Shown: one piece after another, positions 1 through 9,624 of the stretch | Layout of the letters: each line of letters starts with the position of its first letter | Position numbering within the stretch: position 1 is the first letter of the stretch | NCBI RefSeq assembly: GCF_051488685.1 | Contig: NZ_JBPSEH010000004.1 | Coordinates: 186,001-250,000 of the forward strand | DNA: 64,000 nt | From: Melioribacter sp051488685 | Lineage (GTDB): Bacteria; Bacteroidota; Ignavibacteria; Ignavibacteriales; Melioribacteraceae | Reading direction: 5' to 3' | Notes under the pieces: model-generated | The model's input: the letters and a program-made list of their open reading frames with translations, nothing else | Told to the model about the DNA's origin: nothing | Databases searched by the model: none | Program-made: the position numbers and the translations under genes

Positions 1-1787
1 GCATCTCGCTCGCGGGCAGAAATATAATCGCAAATCTCCTCGAGCTCTTCAATCTTGTAGTTGGTTTTTTTGTTATTTGAATAATCATATATCAGTTTAT
101 GTACCATCAGGTCGGCAAAGCGTCTTATTGGAGAAGTAAAATGAGTATAATCCTTAAAGCCAAGACCATAATGACCGATATTGTTTGTCGAGTAGACTGC
201 TTTAGCCATCGACCTGATTGCAACTTCATTTATAACAGCTTCTTCTTCGCTTCCTTTGACAGATTCGAGAAGTTTTTGAAATTCCATCGGCTTGTTAGCA
301 GAATTCGGGTCAAACGAGTATCCCAGGGATTTGATGAATCGCGCAAATTCTTTAATCTTGTCTGGATCTGGTACGTCATGAACCCTGTAAATAAAGGGAT
401 AATCATTCGATTTATTTTTTCGTGCAATTTTTATATGGCGCGCCACTATTTGATTTGCTAACAACATGAATTCTTCTACAAGATTGTTGCTTTCTTTTAT
501 CTCCTTTATACGGATATCAATAGGTTTACCATTTTTATCCAGTTTAAAGACAACTTCAGGCTTGAAGAAGTTTATACTGCCTCTTTTAGTTCTTTTCTGT
601 CTTAGTTTTTTTGCAATTTTATTTAACAGAAGAAGCTCGTCTTTAAAGTCTCCGGTACCTGTATCAAGAATTTCCTGCACTTCATCATAAGTAAAACGTC
701 GCTTGCTCTGAATGATTGTTTTTACAATTTCATAGCTTTCTACTTTGGCATTTGGAGTCATCTGGACGATTACAGAGTAAGTAAGTCGATCAACATCTGG
801 ATTAAGCGAACAAATTTCATTGGATAATTTTTCGGGCAACATTGGAATGACTTTGCCGACAAGGTAAACGCTATTGCCTCTTTCCAGTGCTTCTTCAAAA
901 AGATATGAATTTTCATCGACATAATAACTTACGTCTGCAATATGAATTCCCACCTCGAAATTTCCATTTGGCAGTGTCTCAATTGAGAGCGCATCGTCGA
1001 AATCTTTTGCATCTTCCGGGTCAATTGTAAAAACATTTTTATCTCTTAAATCGATACGCCGGGCAATCTCTTCCTCGGGAATTTTATCGGGTATGGAATT
1101 AGCCTCCTTTAATACCTTTTTCGGGAATTTGTATTTAAGTCCCAATTCTCTGGCAATTGAAGCGATTTCGGTATCGTATAATCCCGCTTTGCCGAGCACT
1201 TCAATAATCTCGCCTTCCGGATTGAGGTTGTGGGATTCCCAGATGATATTGCCTGCAACAACCTTATCACCGATTTGAGCCCCTTTGAGTTTTGACGGTG
1301 GAATATAAATATCGCGATGTATATTCGGGTCGTCGGGTTCTAAGAAAAAGAAAGAGTCACTTTTTTTCAAAGTTCCAACTATCTCTTTGCGTTTCCTTTC
1401 AAGAACATTTGTAATAATACCCTCGATATTTTTGCCTCGTCGCTTTTCGAGCAATTTAACTTCAACTAAATCGCCGTCCATAGCTGTGTTGAGGTTTTTG
1501 CCGGCTACAAATATGTCGTTCCTTTTCATGTTTTTCAGAACTACAAAACCGTAAGCCCCGTTTTCGACTATTTGAAGAGTCCCAATCAAATTTTTATTTC
1601 CACCTGAATTTAGCTGATAACGTTTGCCCAGCTTGGTTAAAAATTGTTCCTCTGTGAGTTTGAAAAGAACATGTTTCAATTCGGCGTACTGATGCTCGGT
1701 GATAATGTTCAATTCTCTGGCTAAATCTTTGGCTTTTATTTTTAGCCCGGGATGCCTTTTAAAGAAGGCTTTGACGTTGTTTTTCAT
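1..1787 (-). CDS. rnr: Ribonuclease R (RNB-family 3'-5' exoribonuclease), C-terminus cut by window edge
   Basis: Reading from the ATG at 1787 leftwards gives about 595 residues without a stop, running off the left edge. The N-terminal part (residues 1-60) resembles the winged-helix region of RNase R, followed by two cold-shock-like OB segments and then the RNB catalytic domain from about residue 240. The metal-binding signature IDPEDAKDFDDAL lies at about residues 255-267 and keeps all the acidic residues. Further on, a block with HYGLGFKDYTHFTSPIRR matches the conserved RNB C-terminal catalytic region. It degrades structured RNA in the cytoplasm. The C-terminal S1 domain is outside the window. 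The start abuts the stop of the tamB-like gene (1788), so it is probably the distal gene of the envelope cluster. The family call is secure; RNase II is less likely because of the N-terminal extension. Confidence 0.95.
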   Translation of the reverse strand, partial: MKNNVKAFFKRHPGLKIKAKDLARELNIITEHQYAELKHVLFKLTEEQFLTKLGKRYQLNSGGNKNLIGTLQIVENGAYGFVVLKNMKRNDIFVAGKNLNTAMDGDLVEVKLLEKRRGKNIEGIITNVLERKRKEIVGTLKKSDSFFFLEPDDPNIHRDIYIPPSKLKGAQIGDKVVAGNIIWESHNLNPEGEIIEVLGKAGLYDTEIASIARELGLKYKFPKKVLKEANSIPDKIPEEEIARRIDLRDKNVFTIDPEDAKDFDDALSIETLPNGNFEVGIHIADVSYYVDENSYLFEEALERGNSVYLVGKVIPMLPEKLSNEICSLNPDVDRLTYSVIVQMTPNAKVESYEIVKTIIQSKRRFTYDEVQEILDTGTGDFKDELLLLNKIAKKLRQKRTKRGSINFFKPEVVFKLDKNGKPIDIRIKEIKESNNLVEEFMLLANQIVARHIKIARKNKSNDYPFIYRVHDVPDPDKIKEFARFIKSLGYSFDPNSANKPMEFQKLLESVKGSEEEAVINEVAIRSMAKAVYSTNNIGHYGLGFKDYTHFTSPIRRFADLMVHKLIYDYSNNKKTNYKIEELEEICDYISARERD

Positions 1788-4700
1788 TTAGAATTCGAAT
1801 TTATATTTTAATGCAAGTTCATTTACTTTTTCGTCCAGACCCGGAGTTTGAATAATCGGATCTTTACGTTCCAACCTGATAAGGAAACTCGGGTTAAATG
1901 GATATTCAATTTTTATATTGGCTTTGTTTATATTTTGAAAAACCTCAGTAGTACCGCCGAAACTGTAACGCAAGTTCTGAATTTTTCCGGAAAAACGAAA
2001 CTTAGTTTGCTCGCCAGTTCTACTGATTTGAATATTGTTAACGAGATCTCCTACTGCCGAGTTCACAAAATTCGTTAAGAGGGAACCGAGAAAAGATGTG
2101 GCTGTACTCTGAAAATCGCTCAATATTCCGGCTGTTTCTGCTCTGTCCTCAGCGGTTAAGTCGTTTTTAAATTTGCCGAACAAAATAAAAGAAAATGCAT
2201 CCGAGTAGTCGTATTTAGTTTCGCGTACGTTGTTTTGAATATTTTTTTTGCCCACATAAATTGCAATGCTTTCGGAATTGTTTACCAGATTTCTACCGAT
2301 AGACGACAGGGGGCCTTTTATGAAAATTTTAATTGCCACTTCCTCAGGCGTGGCATTCGGGTCAGAAGGCGGCACATAATCGTTTTGATAAGTTGCAGTT
2401 ATGTCCAGATAAGGTTCCGAGATGCTGCTTTCAAAACGGATAAATCCTTCAGCGTCGAATGTTTTGAAGAATTCCAGCTTTGAGCCGTTTAACAGTTCGA
2501 ATACTCCTTGAGCTCTTGTATTTCCGGAAAGACTCTCGTAAGTCATATCTCCCCTGGTTTCTACAATGAGTTTTTGATTTGCAACCTGTGATAGAATAAA
2601 GACAAGTTGCGCACGGTCTGGAACGCGTATTCCCAACGAGTAATCGACGTTAATCGAAGATTCTCTGCTGATCATTAAATCTTTGCGTATTTTTTTCTCT
2701 TGTTCGAGGACTTCTTGAAACTTTAACAGCTCTTTGTCGATTTTTGATGAGTCGACCAGGAAAACAATTCGATAATCATTTTTCTGCGTTCCACCTGTTT
2801 CTTCTCCCAATGTATAAAATAGATTAGCATTATCGACCACTACATTACCCTGAATAAAGATACGATCGTCTCGCCAGGTTAATAACCATTCGGGGTCGGT
2901 TTCAATTGTAAGGTTACCATACATTTGTGGACTTACGGCTTTCGAATTTTCATTCAATATCGTTAACTTACCTCTGGCTTTAACTGACAAATTTTTCAAT
3001 GAAAATCCTTCCATAAGGATTGAGCCTATACCGTAAATAGTACCACCACTTTTTGTACCTCCAGTATTTGAGATGTAGAGTGTGTCGATATCAACTTTTT
3101 GTTCGTTTAGTCTAAAATGGAGACCAAAATTATAGTTGATATTATTTGCCAGGAATTTGAATGAACCGTTAATTATCGATAAATTACCGTAGTATCGGGG
3201 ATTGTCGATTCGCCCTCGTAGTTTAATATCGGATAGAAGTAGCCCATCCTGCTCTTCGATTCCCGGCAGAATTTTACCAAGCGTTTTTAAATTAAAATTG
3301 TCGGAGAAAATACTAATACTCATTTCTTTATCTGCTGGCACTCTTTCATCAACTTTCGTAAATGCAAGGTCGTATGGAATTGTTCCCTTGATCGTCATAA
3401 CAGGTTTGTTGTAATTGAAAGTTGAATCCATAAAGACAAAATCGACACTGATAATTTTATCTCCGTAGCTTAAATTGCCTTCCATTTTCCCTAAGTTATA
3501 ATCCGAGTAATAGATTGACTTGAAATCAATTTTTGATTTAATTAATGGCGAATTCAGACTACCTCCAATATCGGCACTTAAATTGCAATTAATATTGAGT
3601 AAAGGATCTTCACCGCCGAGGAAGTATGAGCTTAAAATTTTTCCCGACAGTTTCTTCAGTTCGATTGAAATTTTCTGGTTACTTCTGCTATCAACAAATC
3701 CCGAAGCAGCTAGGAAAGTTGTATCGCTCCACAGATTCAGGTTGTCAAAACGGAAATTGTTGTCGTCATAAACAGCTTTGATAGTGTCCTTGTTTTTCCA
3801 CTCGATCTCTTTATATCGAACTACCAGGTTACTAATGTTGAAATATTTTGTCGTTGGGGTTGTGGTAAGGTATCCTTCTGCATGAGCAGAGGCATAGTCT
3901 TCAATGTCTGCCGATAGGTTATAAAACAATTTGCTCTGGTTGAAAACAAGGTCGGCGGTTATATTCTCAACATTTGTTCCGCTGTAAAATCGTTTCGATG
4001 TAAACGATGCTATTCCGAATAATTTATCGAATGAATTATAATAATTGTTTCTTATGAAATTGATATCGGCATCAACATCGGAAAGATAGATTGTTGACTT
4101 TTTATCCAGAAGAATAACATAATCAAGATTCATTGAAGTGTTTATGGAAAAATTAGGCGACTTGTTTCTTACAGTGCCATATCCGGTGCCTGAAATATCG
4201 AGATTCTCCTTTCCGATCAGCGCAGCAACCAGTTCAAAATTCTTGAATGTAAAATTAAACTCGAATTCTATCTCTTTTTTAATTACGTCGGGCAATTCTA
4301 TTTCCATTGAATCTGAAACCTCTTCACTGTATACAATATTAATTGGGTTTACGTTTTCAATTTTCTCCCTGAAAATTTTTATGATTGTATTCGTCTGGTA
4401 ATTAATGAGAGCTATGGCATCATTTAAGGAAAAATTACCTTCAATGTTGAAATCCAATAAGTCGGAGTTGATATTGATGGCACGGTAATCTTTTCTGTTG
4501 GAGAGTTTTAAATCCAGATTTGCATAGTCAATGAACTTATCGTTAATTGAAGAAGAATCGATTCCAAAGGAGAATGTTCCTTTTATACTATCGGGATTGA
4601 AGTGTACGCCATCGGCTTTAAAATAGAAATTCAAGTCGCTTTTGTAGTTCTCGTCGTTGTAAAATCTCGATAGATCAAGATTATTCAGTCTACCGACGAG

Positions 4701-6272
4701 GAAATATTTAGGTATGTATTCAGGAAGAAATGTAAGATTACCTTTAATGTCGAGCTGAGCCGCTGTTCCCGATGCTACGGCTTCGAGTTCAATTTCGCCG
4801 TTAGAGGCTGTCGAATTTATTTTATAATTCGATATCGGAATATTATTGATATCTGAATCAGTGCCTTCGAGTTTTAATAAAGTGTTGAGAGTGTTTAAGT
4901 TAAACGAACTGCCTGCAATTTCTCCTTTGCCGTTTATGCGTGTCGGTATGTTAATAACGGGCTGTAGATTTAGATTTTTTGTTATAAAATTAATTTTATA
5001 CTCCACCGGGCTTTTGTTCAGATTCAATAAGCAATCGATGTCAAGCTTCTGATTCCTTCCTGTTTCTGCACTCAGCCTGGCTTTGAAATTTGTAGGATAA
5101 CCGTGATAATCGATGTTTAACTTTGCAAGCTCGAGGTTATTAAAATGTGGAAGATTCAAAGACGGAAGCAAACTCAATACATTTTTATAAACTATGGAAG
5201 AATTCTTAATATTTGCATCGATGTACAATTCCGATGGACGGTGTAAATTTTTGAGATAACCATTAAGATTTAGTTCAGTATCAGAATATCTGAGAGAAAG
5301 TTTGTCAATTTTAATATTGCCAAATACGCCCCCTGCTTCGAGTGTGAGTGATGGTTTGCCTTTAAGAATTTCCGTGCTGCCGACGAACGAAGAAAGGTCG
5401 TCGAAGTCAAAGGCTTTTATTTCAGCTTTCAATCCTACTGGATATGACTCAAAATCAGACAAATTAATTTTGCTGAAAATATTCAGACTGTCGAAGCGGG
5501 CGCTTATTTTGACTTCCGAGCGACCTGTCAGAATATTGAGGTTTTTAACCGATGCATATTTACTTGTTACTTCGAAAATGCCACTGAGATTGTTTATCAA
5601 AAAGTTATTGAAATTGCCCGCCATTGACATCGACTTGATGTTCAGCATATAAGCTTTTTCGGAAGGGGAGGCAAAAGCTGCCGCATCGAAATTCAGGTTC
5701 TCGATTCTCAAGTCGTCGGTATTTAATATTTTATAATCGGAAACTGAACCGCGATAATTATATTTCTGCATTCTGAAATTTACATTAACCAGACTTATTC
5801 GAGGGGCAATTATTTTGAATGTAAACTCGGATTTAGTTTCCTTTTCTTCTTTTGGTTTGAATAAAGCAGAAAAATTCCATTCACCGTTTTTATCCTGTAA
5901 TAGATTTATTGAGGCGTTCCTTAATTCAACTTCTCTTATATAAATTCTTTTCAATAATAGTTGTAATGGGCTGGTTTTGATTATCAATTTTTCTGCGTTG
6001 AGTAAAGTATCTGAACCGGTTGTCAAATGAGGTTTGTTGATAAAAACAGAGGTTAAGATTGTTCCTTCAATATTCTCAATTGATAATTTTGCATCTGTAT
6101 TCGAATTGACAATTTTTACAAGATTATCCTTGATAAAATTTCGAAATGTACGTGTTTGAGAAAAGCCGATGAAAAGAATAATCAGTCCGATAAATAGCAA
6201 TCCAGCTGCAATAAAAATGTTTACAATTCTTCTGAACAATGACTTTTTTGATTTGTTCTTTTCCGCCGGCAT
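1788..6272 (-). CDS. TamB-like (DUF490) translocation/assembly module protein
   Basis: A 1494-residue protein with an N-terminal membrane anchor (hydrophobic residues about 13-36 after a lysine-rich start) and a very long beta-rich, low-complexity middle, as in AsmA/TamB proteins that form a periplasm-spanning beta-taco. The last 450 residues match the TamB/DUF490 pattern, including segments on displayed ligand strands (GTTEVF, near the end) and a C-terminal phenylalanine (KYKFEF). TamB proteins are known to help outer-membrane protein insertion and to transport phospholipid between membranes. It is the last envelope gene of the cluster and overlaps rfaE2 by one base (TAATG). Being downstream of bamA in the same run fits a role in outer-membrane assembly. 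The family is clear; the exact cargo cannot be read from the sequence. Confidence 0.85.
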   Translation of the reverse strand: MPAEKNKSKKSLFRRIVNIFIAAGLLFIGLIILFIGFSQTRTFRNFIKDNLVKIVNSNTDAKLSIENIEGTILTSVFINKPHLTTGSDTLLNAEKLIIKTSPLQLLLKRIYIREVELRNASINLLQDKNGEWNFSALFKPKEEKETKSEFTFKIIAPRISLVNVNFRMQKYNYRGSVSDYKILNTDDLRIENLNFDAAAFASPSEKAYMLNIKSMSMAGNFNNFLINNLSGIFEVTSKYASVKNLNILTGRSEVKISARFDSLNIFSKINLSDFESYPVGLKAEIKAFDFDDLSSFVGSTEILKGKPSLTLEAGGVFGNIKIDKLSLRYSDTELNLNGYLKNLHRPSELYIDANIKNSSIVYKNVLSLLPSLNLPHFNNLELAKLNIDYHGYPTNFKARLSAETGRNQKLDIDCLLNLNKSPVEYKINFITKNLNLQPVINIPTRINGKGEIAGSSFNLNTLNTLLKLEGTDSDINNIPISNYKINSTASNGEIELEAVASGTAAQLDIKGNLTFLPEYIPKYFLVGRLNNLDLSRFYNDENYKSDLNFYFKADGVHFNPDSIKGTFSFGIDSSSINDKFIDYANLDLKLSNRKDYRAININSDLLDFNIEGNFSLNDAIALINYQTNTIIKIFREKIENVNPINIVYSEEVSDSMEIELPDVIKKEIEFEFNFTFKNFELVAALIGKENLDISGTGYGTVRNKSPNFSINTSMNLDYVILLDKKSTIYLSDVDADINFIRNNYYNSFDKLFGIASFTSKRFYSGTNVENITADLVFNQSKLFYNLSADIEDYASAHAEGYLTTTPTTKYFNISNLVVRYKEIEWKNKDTIKAVYDDNNFRFDNLNLWSDTTFLAASGFVDSRSNQKISIELKKLSGKILSSYFLGGEDPLLNINCNLSADIGGSLNSPLIKSKIDFKSIYYSDYNLGKMEGNLSYGDKIISVDFVFMDSTFNYNKPVMTIKGTIPYDLAFTKVDERVPADKEMSISIFSDNFNLKTLGKILPGIEEQDGLLLSDIKLRGRIDNPRYYGNLSIINGSFKFLANNINYNFGLHFRLNEQKVDIDTLYISNTGGTKSGGTIYGIGSILMEGFSLKNLSVKARGKLTILNENSKAVSPQMYGNLTIETDPEWLLTWRDDRIFIQGNVVVDNANLFYTLGEETGGTQKNDYRIVFLVDSSKIDKELLKFQEVLEQEKKIRKDLMISRESSINVDYSLGIRVPDRAQLVFILSQVANQKLIVETRGDMTYESLSGNTRAQGVFELLNGSKLEFFKTFDAEGFIRFESSISEPYLDITATYQNDYVPPSDPNATPEEVAIKIFIKGPLSSIGRNLVNNSESIAIYVGKKNIQNNVRETKYDYSDAFSFILFGKFKNDLTAEDRAETAGILSDFQSTATSFLGSLLTNFVNSAVGDLVNNIQISRTGEQTKFRFSGKIQNLRYSFGGTTEVFQNINKANIKIEYPFNPSFLIRLERKDPIIQTPGLDEKVNELALKYKFEF

Positions 6273-6748
6273 TATTTATACCGCTCTAAAATAGTATTGA
6301 TAATATTAGAGGTAGATTGAATGTTGACAAATTCAATGGTCTCAACTTTGCCGCCATTGCTTTCAACAATATCTGCTCCAACAATTTTATCTTTTGACCA
6401 ATCGGCTCCTTTTACAAGAATATCGGGTACTATTTTTTTAATTATCTCGTAAGGAGTATCTTCCTCAAATACTGTTACAAAGTCGACGGGTTTGAGATTC
6501 GAAACAATAAATGTACGCTCTTTCTGATTTAGTATTGGTCGTTTTTCTCCTTTAATTCTCCTGACGGATTCGTCCGAGTTAATTGCTACAATTAAAATAT
6601 CACCGAGTTGTTTTGCTTTAATAAGGTAATCAACATGACCGGCATGAATTATGTCAAAGCAACCATTTGTGAAAACAACCTTTTTGCCTTGCATGGCTAA
6701 TTGTTTTCGGATAAGTAGAAGCTCCTCGTGCGATAAAATAATGTTCAT
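6272..6748 (-). CDS. rfaE2: D-glycero-beta-D-manno-heptose 1-phosphate adenylyltransferase
   Basis: A 158-residue nucleotidyltransferase of the cytidylyltransferase-like fold. The N-terminal motif VVFTNGCFDIIHAGHVDYL contains the HxGH nucleotide-binding signature, and the C-terminal KGADWSKDKIVGAD block is typical of RfaE2/HldE C-terminal domains. It converts heptose 1-phosphate and ATP to ADP-heptose for the LPS inner core. In Escherichia coli the kinase and adenylyltransferase are fused in HldE; here they are separate genes overlapping by four bases (ATGA at 6745-6748). The length is normal for a stand-alone RfaE2. Confidence 0.93.
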   Translation of the reverse strand: MNIILSHEELLLIRKQLAMQGKKVVFTNGCFDIIHAGHVDYLIKAKQLGDILIVAINSDESVRRIKGEKRPILNQKERTFIVSNLKPVDFVTVFEEDTPYEIIKKIVPDILVKGADWSKDKIVGADIVESNGGKVETIEFVNIQSTSNIINTILERYK

Positions 6749-7743
6749 TTTTTCAACTCTTCCTTAACTGCAGAAATTAAATCATCGATATTAATAGGAA
6801 CTATTCCGACTTCCTGACATACTATACCGCCTGCATAATTTGCAAGATAAGCTGCATTATAAATATCAACACCTGCAGCCAGCGCTATTGTGATTGTTGA
6901 TATCACGGTATCGCCCGCGCCGGATACATCTGCTACCTTTCGGGCTTTAGTAGGCACTCTTTTCTCTGGCTTTCCTTTTTCAAATAAGGCAATACCTGCT
7001 TCGCCTAAAGTTAGCAAAATATAACGAGCATTTAAACTGTGCAGTAATTTTTCTCCAGCTTCAGAAATATCATCATCATTTTTGAGTTTCATACTCAAGG
7101 CGTCTTCAGTTTCTTTTCTGTTCGGTTTGAAAACAGTTACGTTTTTATATTCAAAGAAGTTATTGAATTTAGGGTCTACGGTAACAATTTTATTTTCCTC
7201 GTTAGCCTTTTTAATTACTTCTCTTATAAGGTTTTGTGTAAGAACGCCTTTGTTGTAATCCTGCAGAATTATTGCGTCGATGTTTGAAAAGTCATGTTTA
7301 ATATAATCGATAATTTTTTTTTCTAACTGTCTTGATAGCGGTGCGGTCGATTCTTTATCGATTCGTACAACTTGTTGGCTGTGGGCAATAACACGCGTTT
7401 TGGAAGTGGTAGGTCTCGATTTGTCCGTAAAAATTGCTTCATCGGAAATGTTCGCTTCCCTCATCAACTTTTTGAGTAGTTTCCCTTCGGCGTCGTCACC
7501 AATAATTCCGATGGGTAAAGGTATTCCGCCGAGCGTTAAAATATTGTAAGCTACGTTTAATGCGCCACCAAATCTCATAAATTCATTTTCTACTTCTACT
7601 ATTGGGACAGGTGCTTCTGGAGATATTCTGCTGACTTTCCCTTGGAAATAACTGTCGAGCATCATGTCGCCGATAACCGCAATTCGTTTGTTTCTGAATT
7701 TATCCTTCAGGGTCATAAGCTGTTTGTGAGAAATATTTAACAT
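6745..7743 (-). CDS. rfaE1: D-glycero-beta-D-manno-heptose-7-phosphate kinase
   Basis: A 332-residue PfkB/ribokinase-family sugar kinase. The N-terminal region (IAVIGDMMLDSYFQGKVSRI) and the C-terminal PfkB signature DVSGAGDTVISTITIALAAG with its catalytic aspartate are intact. Sequence and neighbour (rfaE2, four-base overlap) identify it as the kinase half of ADP-heptose synthesis, phosphorylating heptose 7-phosphate at C1. It lies 12 bases downstream of the propeller gene and follows the lipid A genes, so one transcript could supply both lipid A and inner-core precursors. Confidence 0.93.
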   Translation of the reverse strand: MLNISHKQLMTLKDKFRNKRIAVIGDMMLDSYFQGKVSRISPEAPVPIVEVENEFMRFGGALNVAYNILTLGGIPLPIGIIGDDAEGKLLKKLMREANISDEAIFTDKSRPTTSKTRVIAHSQQVVRIDKESTAPLSRQLEKKIIDYIKHDFSNIDAIILQDYNKGVLTQNLIREVIKKANEENKIVTVDPKFNNFFEYKNVTVFKPNRKETEDALSMKLKNDDDISEAGEKLLHSLNARYILLTLGEAGIALFEKGKPEKRVPTKARKVADVSGAGDTVISTITIALAAGVDIYNAAYLANYAGGIVCQEVGIVPINIDDLISAVKEELKK

Positions 7744-7755
7744 TTTATCAAGCTC

Positions 7756-8814
7756 CTATTTCCATTGTGCAAATTCGTTTTTGAAATTGATACGGATTAG
7801 ACCGTCACTGGTTCCGAGCCATAGATAGCTGCCATCGAAAAAAAGTTTATTTATTGTGGAGGGTATCCTGCTGTCCCGAACGGGAATGATCTGATTGTTT
7901 AATCTATTAATCAATACAAGTCCTCTGCCATAAGGTTCTTTTGTCTGAACGCCAAATTGATATAGCGAAGCGCAGATGTAATTCCCAATAAGTGTAAGGT
8001 CGTATATGCCATTTCCTGTAAGTCCGTTCGTGACGTCAAAACGTAACCAGTCATTGATTCTATCGTATCTGAATAATCCGCCGGTATTGAATTCAGGGCG
8101 TTCTTCGGTGATAAATTCATCGAGTCCTATCCATAAATAATTTCGTTCTGAAAGGATAGATGAAATTGAGATTTGTTCTCCTTCGCCGTTGAAGTAATTA
8201 AGCTTGTTGTCGAAAAATATAATTGCCGAGGGGTCAGTCAGTTCCTTCGATTTGTCGTATCTGTGCAGGCCGGCTTCGGTTCCGAACCATACCAGCGAAT
8301 CACCTTCGACCTTGATAGTCTTAATTGTGTTGGATTGGTTATTGCCGCCAACTGTCAAGTCGTAATCTATATATCTACGAGTTTTTAGATCGTACTTTGT
8401 TAGATATTTAAATCTGCCGATCCAGACAACGTTTTCATACCGGTCATATTCGATGGAACGAATCCAGTTAGCTAACTGTCCACCCAATCCGAATTTTCTT
8501 TTCGACCAGCTTTTCCTTTTTTTGTCGTATGTGAATAATCCATCTATTGAGCCAGCCCAAACATAATCTTTATTTGAAGTTATGCAGAAAAAATAATCGT
8601 GCTGAATGTTTCCCTTCGAAGTTGCAAAATGTTCCCATCGATCGTTTCTATATAAGAAAATACCACTTCCATTTGTAGTAACCCACAAATCATTACCATC
8701 TTTATGAATGTCTGTAATGTTAGTTCCTTTTAAAAAAAAATCGAAGTTGTTGCTTTCAGATTGTGCAACAAGCAACGAAGCAAAAAACAGAAAGTAAAAA
8801 ATTATTTTTTTCAT
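7756..8814 (-). CDS. Exported beta-propeller protein (two-component-regulator-propeller-like repeats)
   Basis: A 352-residue protein with an N-terminal signal peptide (MKKIIFYFLFFASLLVAQ) followed by about six to seven repeats of the 'LW-G-T--GL-RYD' type, for example VWAGSIDGLFTYD, VWFGTEAGLHRYD and LWLGTSDGLIRI. This is the Reg_prop beta-propeller otherwise found in periplasmic sensor domains of hybrid two-component systems. No kinase, membrane anchor or T9SS tail follows, so it is a free periplasmic or surface propeller. It sits between the lipoyl/octanoyl-transfer gene and rfaE1 in the envelope cluster, with no obvious functional link. Function not known. Confidence 0.7.
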   Translation of the reverse strand: MKKIIFYFLFFASLLVAQSESNNFDFFLKGTNITDIHKDGNDLWVTTNGSGIFLYRNDRWEHFATSKGNIQHDYFFCITSNKDYVWAGSIDGLFTYDKKRKSWSKRKFGLGGQLANWIRSIEYDRYENVVWIGRFKYLTKYDLKTRRYIDYDLTVGGNNQSNTIKTIKVEGDSLVWFGTEAGLHRYDKSKELTDPSAIIFFDNKLNYFNGEGEQISISSILSERNYLWIGLDEFITEERPEFNTGGLFRYDRINDWLRFDVTNGLTGNGIYDLTLIGNYICASLYQFGVQTKEPYGRGLVLINRLNNQIIPVRDSRIPSTINKLFFDGSYLWLGTSDGLIRINFKNEFAQWK

Positions 8815-8856
8815 AAGTGCTTTGAATTTACAAAAATTTTGAATGGAAAAATAATA

Positions 8857-9624
8857 TTATGACTGCTGGAATGAAAACTCACTTTTATAATTTTTTACCG
8901 AGTCAAATTTAATATCCCAGAATTTAGCAAAACCTTCTTTTAGACATCCTATTAATTTGTAGTAATCAGTTTTAGCATTTGTAATCGATTCGATTTCGAT
9001 TGTCTTTGAATTCATTTCTTGACGTAAAGCGGTTCGTGTCGATTCGTCAACTGCAATAAATTCAGGAAGTCGACGATGGAATTTTCCACACAAAATGGAG
9101 CCGTGTTGTAAAATTACCTTATCCAATTTACGTTGTGCACTTCCAACAATTTTTTTTCCGCGGAATTTAATTTCGTTTTTTGCAGTACTGCCAAAACAGA
9201 GAACGCCTTCGGGCTGTTGAAGCAGGGAAGGGAAGTGGGGACTTTCATCTTCGAGCGAAAGTTCATCGAAAACAGGATCGTATAATTTTAATCCTTCTAT
9301 CAGCGCAAGTGAAACGGCTTTGTAAATTTTCTTTGGAGTCAATTCATTAGAATAAGGAATTATAACAGAATATGTTATTTCTTCGGCATGTAAAATTGCT
9401 CGGCCGCCTGTAGGTCTTCGCACAATATCGATCGATTCTTTAGATGCTTTTTCCAAATCGATATCTTCAAATTTTTGATTGGCGCCGAGCGATATGCAGT
9501 AAGGGTTCCAACCGTAAAGCCTGAAAAATGCTTCGTCAGGGCGGCATGAACGGGCGAGTGAAAGATCAATGTCCATATTTTCTCGACCCGATTGAACGCT
9601 GTATTCAATCAGATGCCATTTCAT
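8857..9624 (-). CDS. Lipoate-protein ligase A / LipM-like octanoyltransferase
   Basis: A 255-residue biotin/lipoate ligase-fold protein. The RRPTGGRAILH motif at about residues 69-79 and GKKIVGSAQRK at about 157-167 (carrying the conserved lysine) are hallmarks of LplA/LipM proteins. A cysteine at residue 143, just before the GKKIVGSAQ lysine block, occupies the place of the acyl-thioester cysteine of the octanoyltransferase LipM of Bacillus, which favours octanoyl transfer from ACP over ATP-dependent lipoate salvage. That assignment is an inference. It overlaps lpxA by four bases (ATGA at 9621-9624), so lipoyl cofactor synthesis is co-expressed with lipid A synthesis, both of which draw on acyl-ACP. 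Confidence 0.8.
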   Translation of the reverse strand: MKWHLIEYSVQSGRENMDIDLSLARSCRPDEAFFRLYGWNPYCISLGANQKFEDIDLEKASKESIDIVRRPTGGRAILHAEEITYSVIIPYSNELTPKKIYKAVSLALIEGLKLYDPVFDELSLEDESPHFPSLLQQPEGVLCFGSTAKNEIKFRGKKIVGSAQRKLDKVILQHGSILCGKFHRRLPEFIAVDESTRTALRQEMNSKTIEIESITNAKTDYYKLIGCLKEGFAKFWDIKFDSVKNYKSEFSFQQS

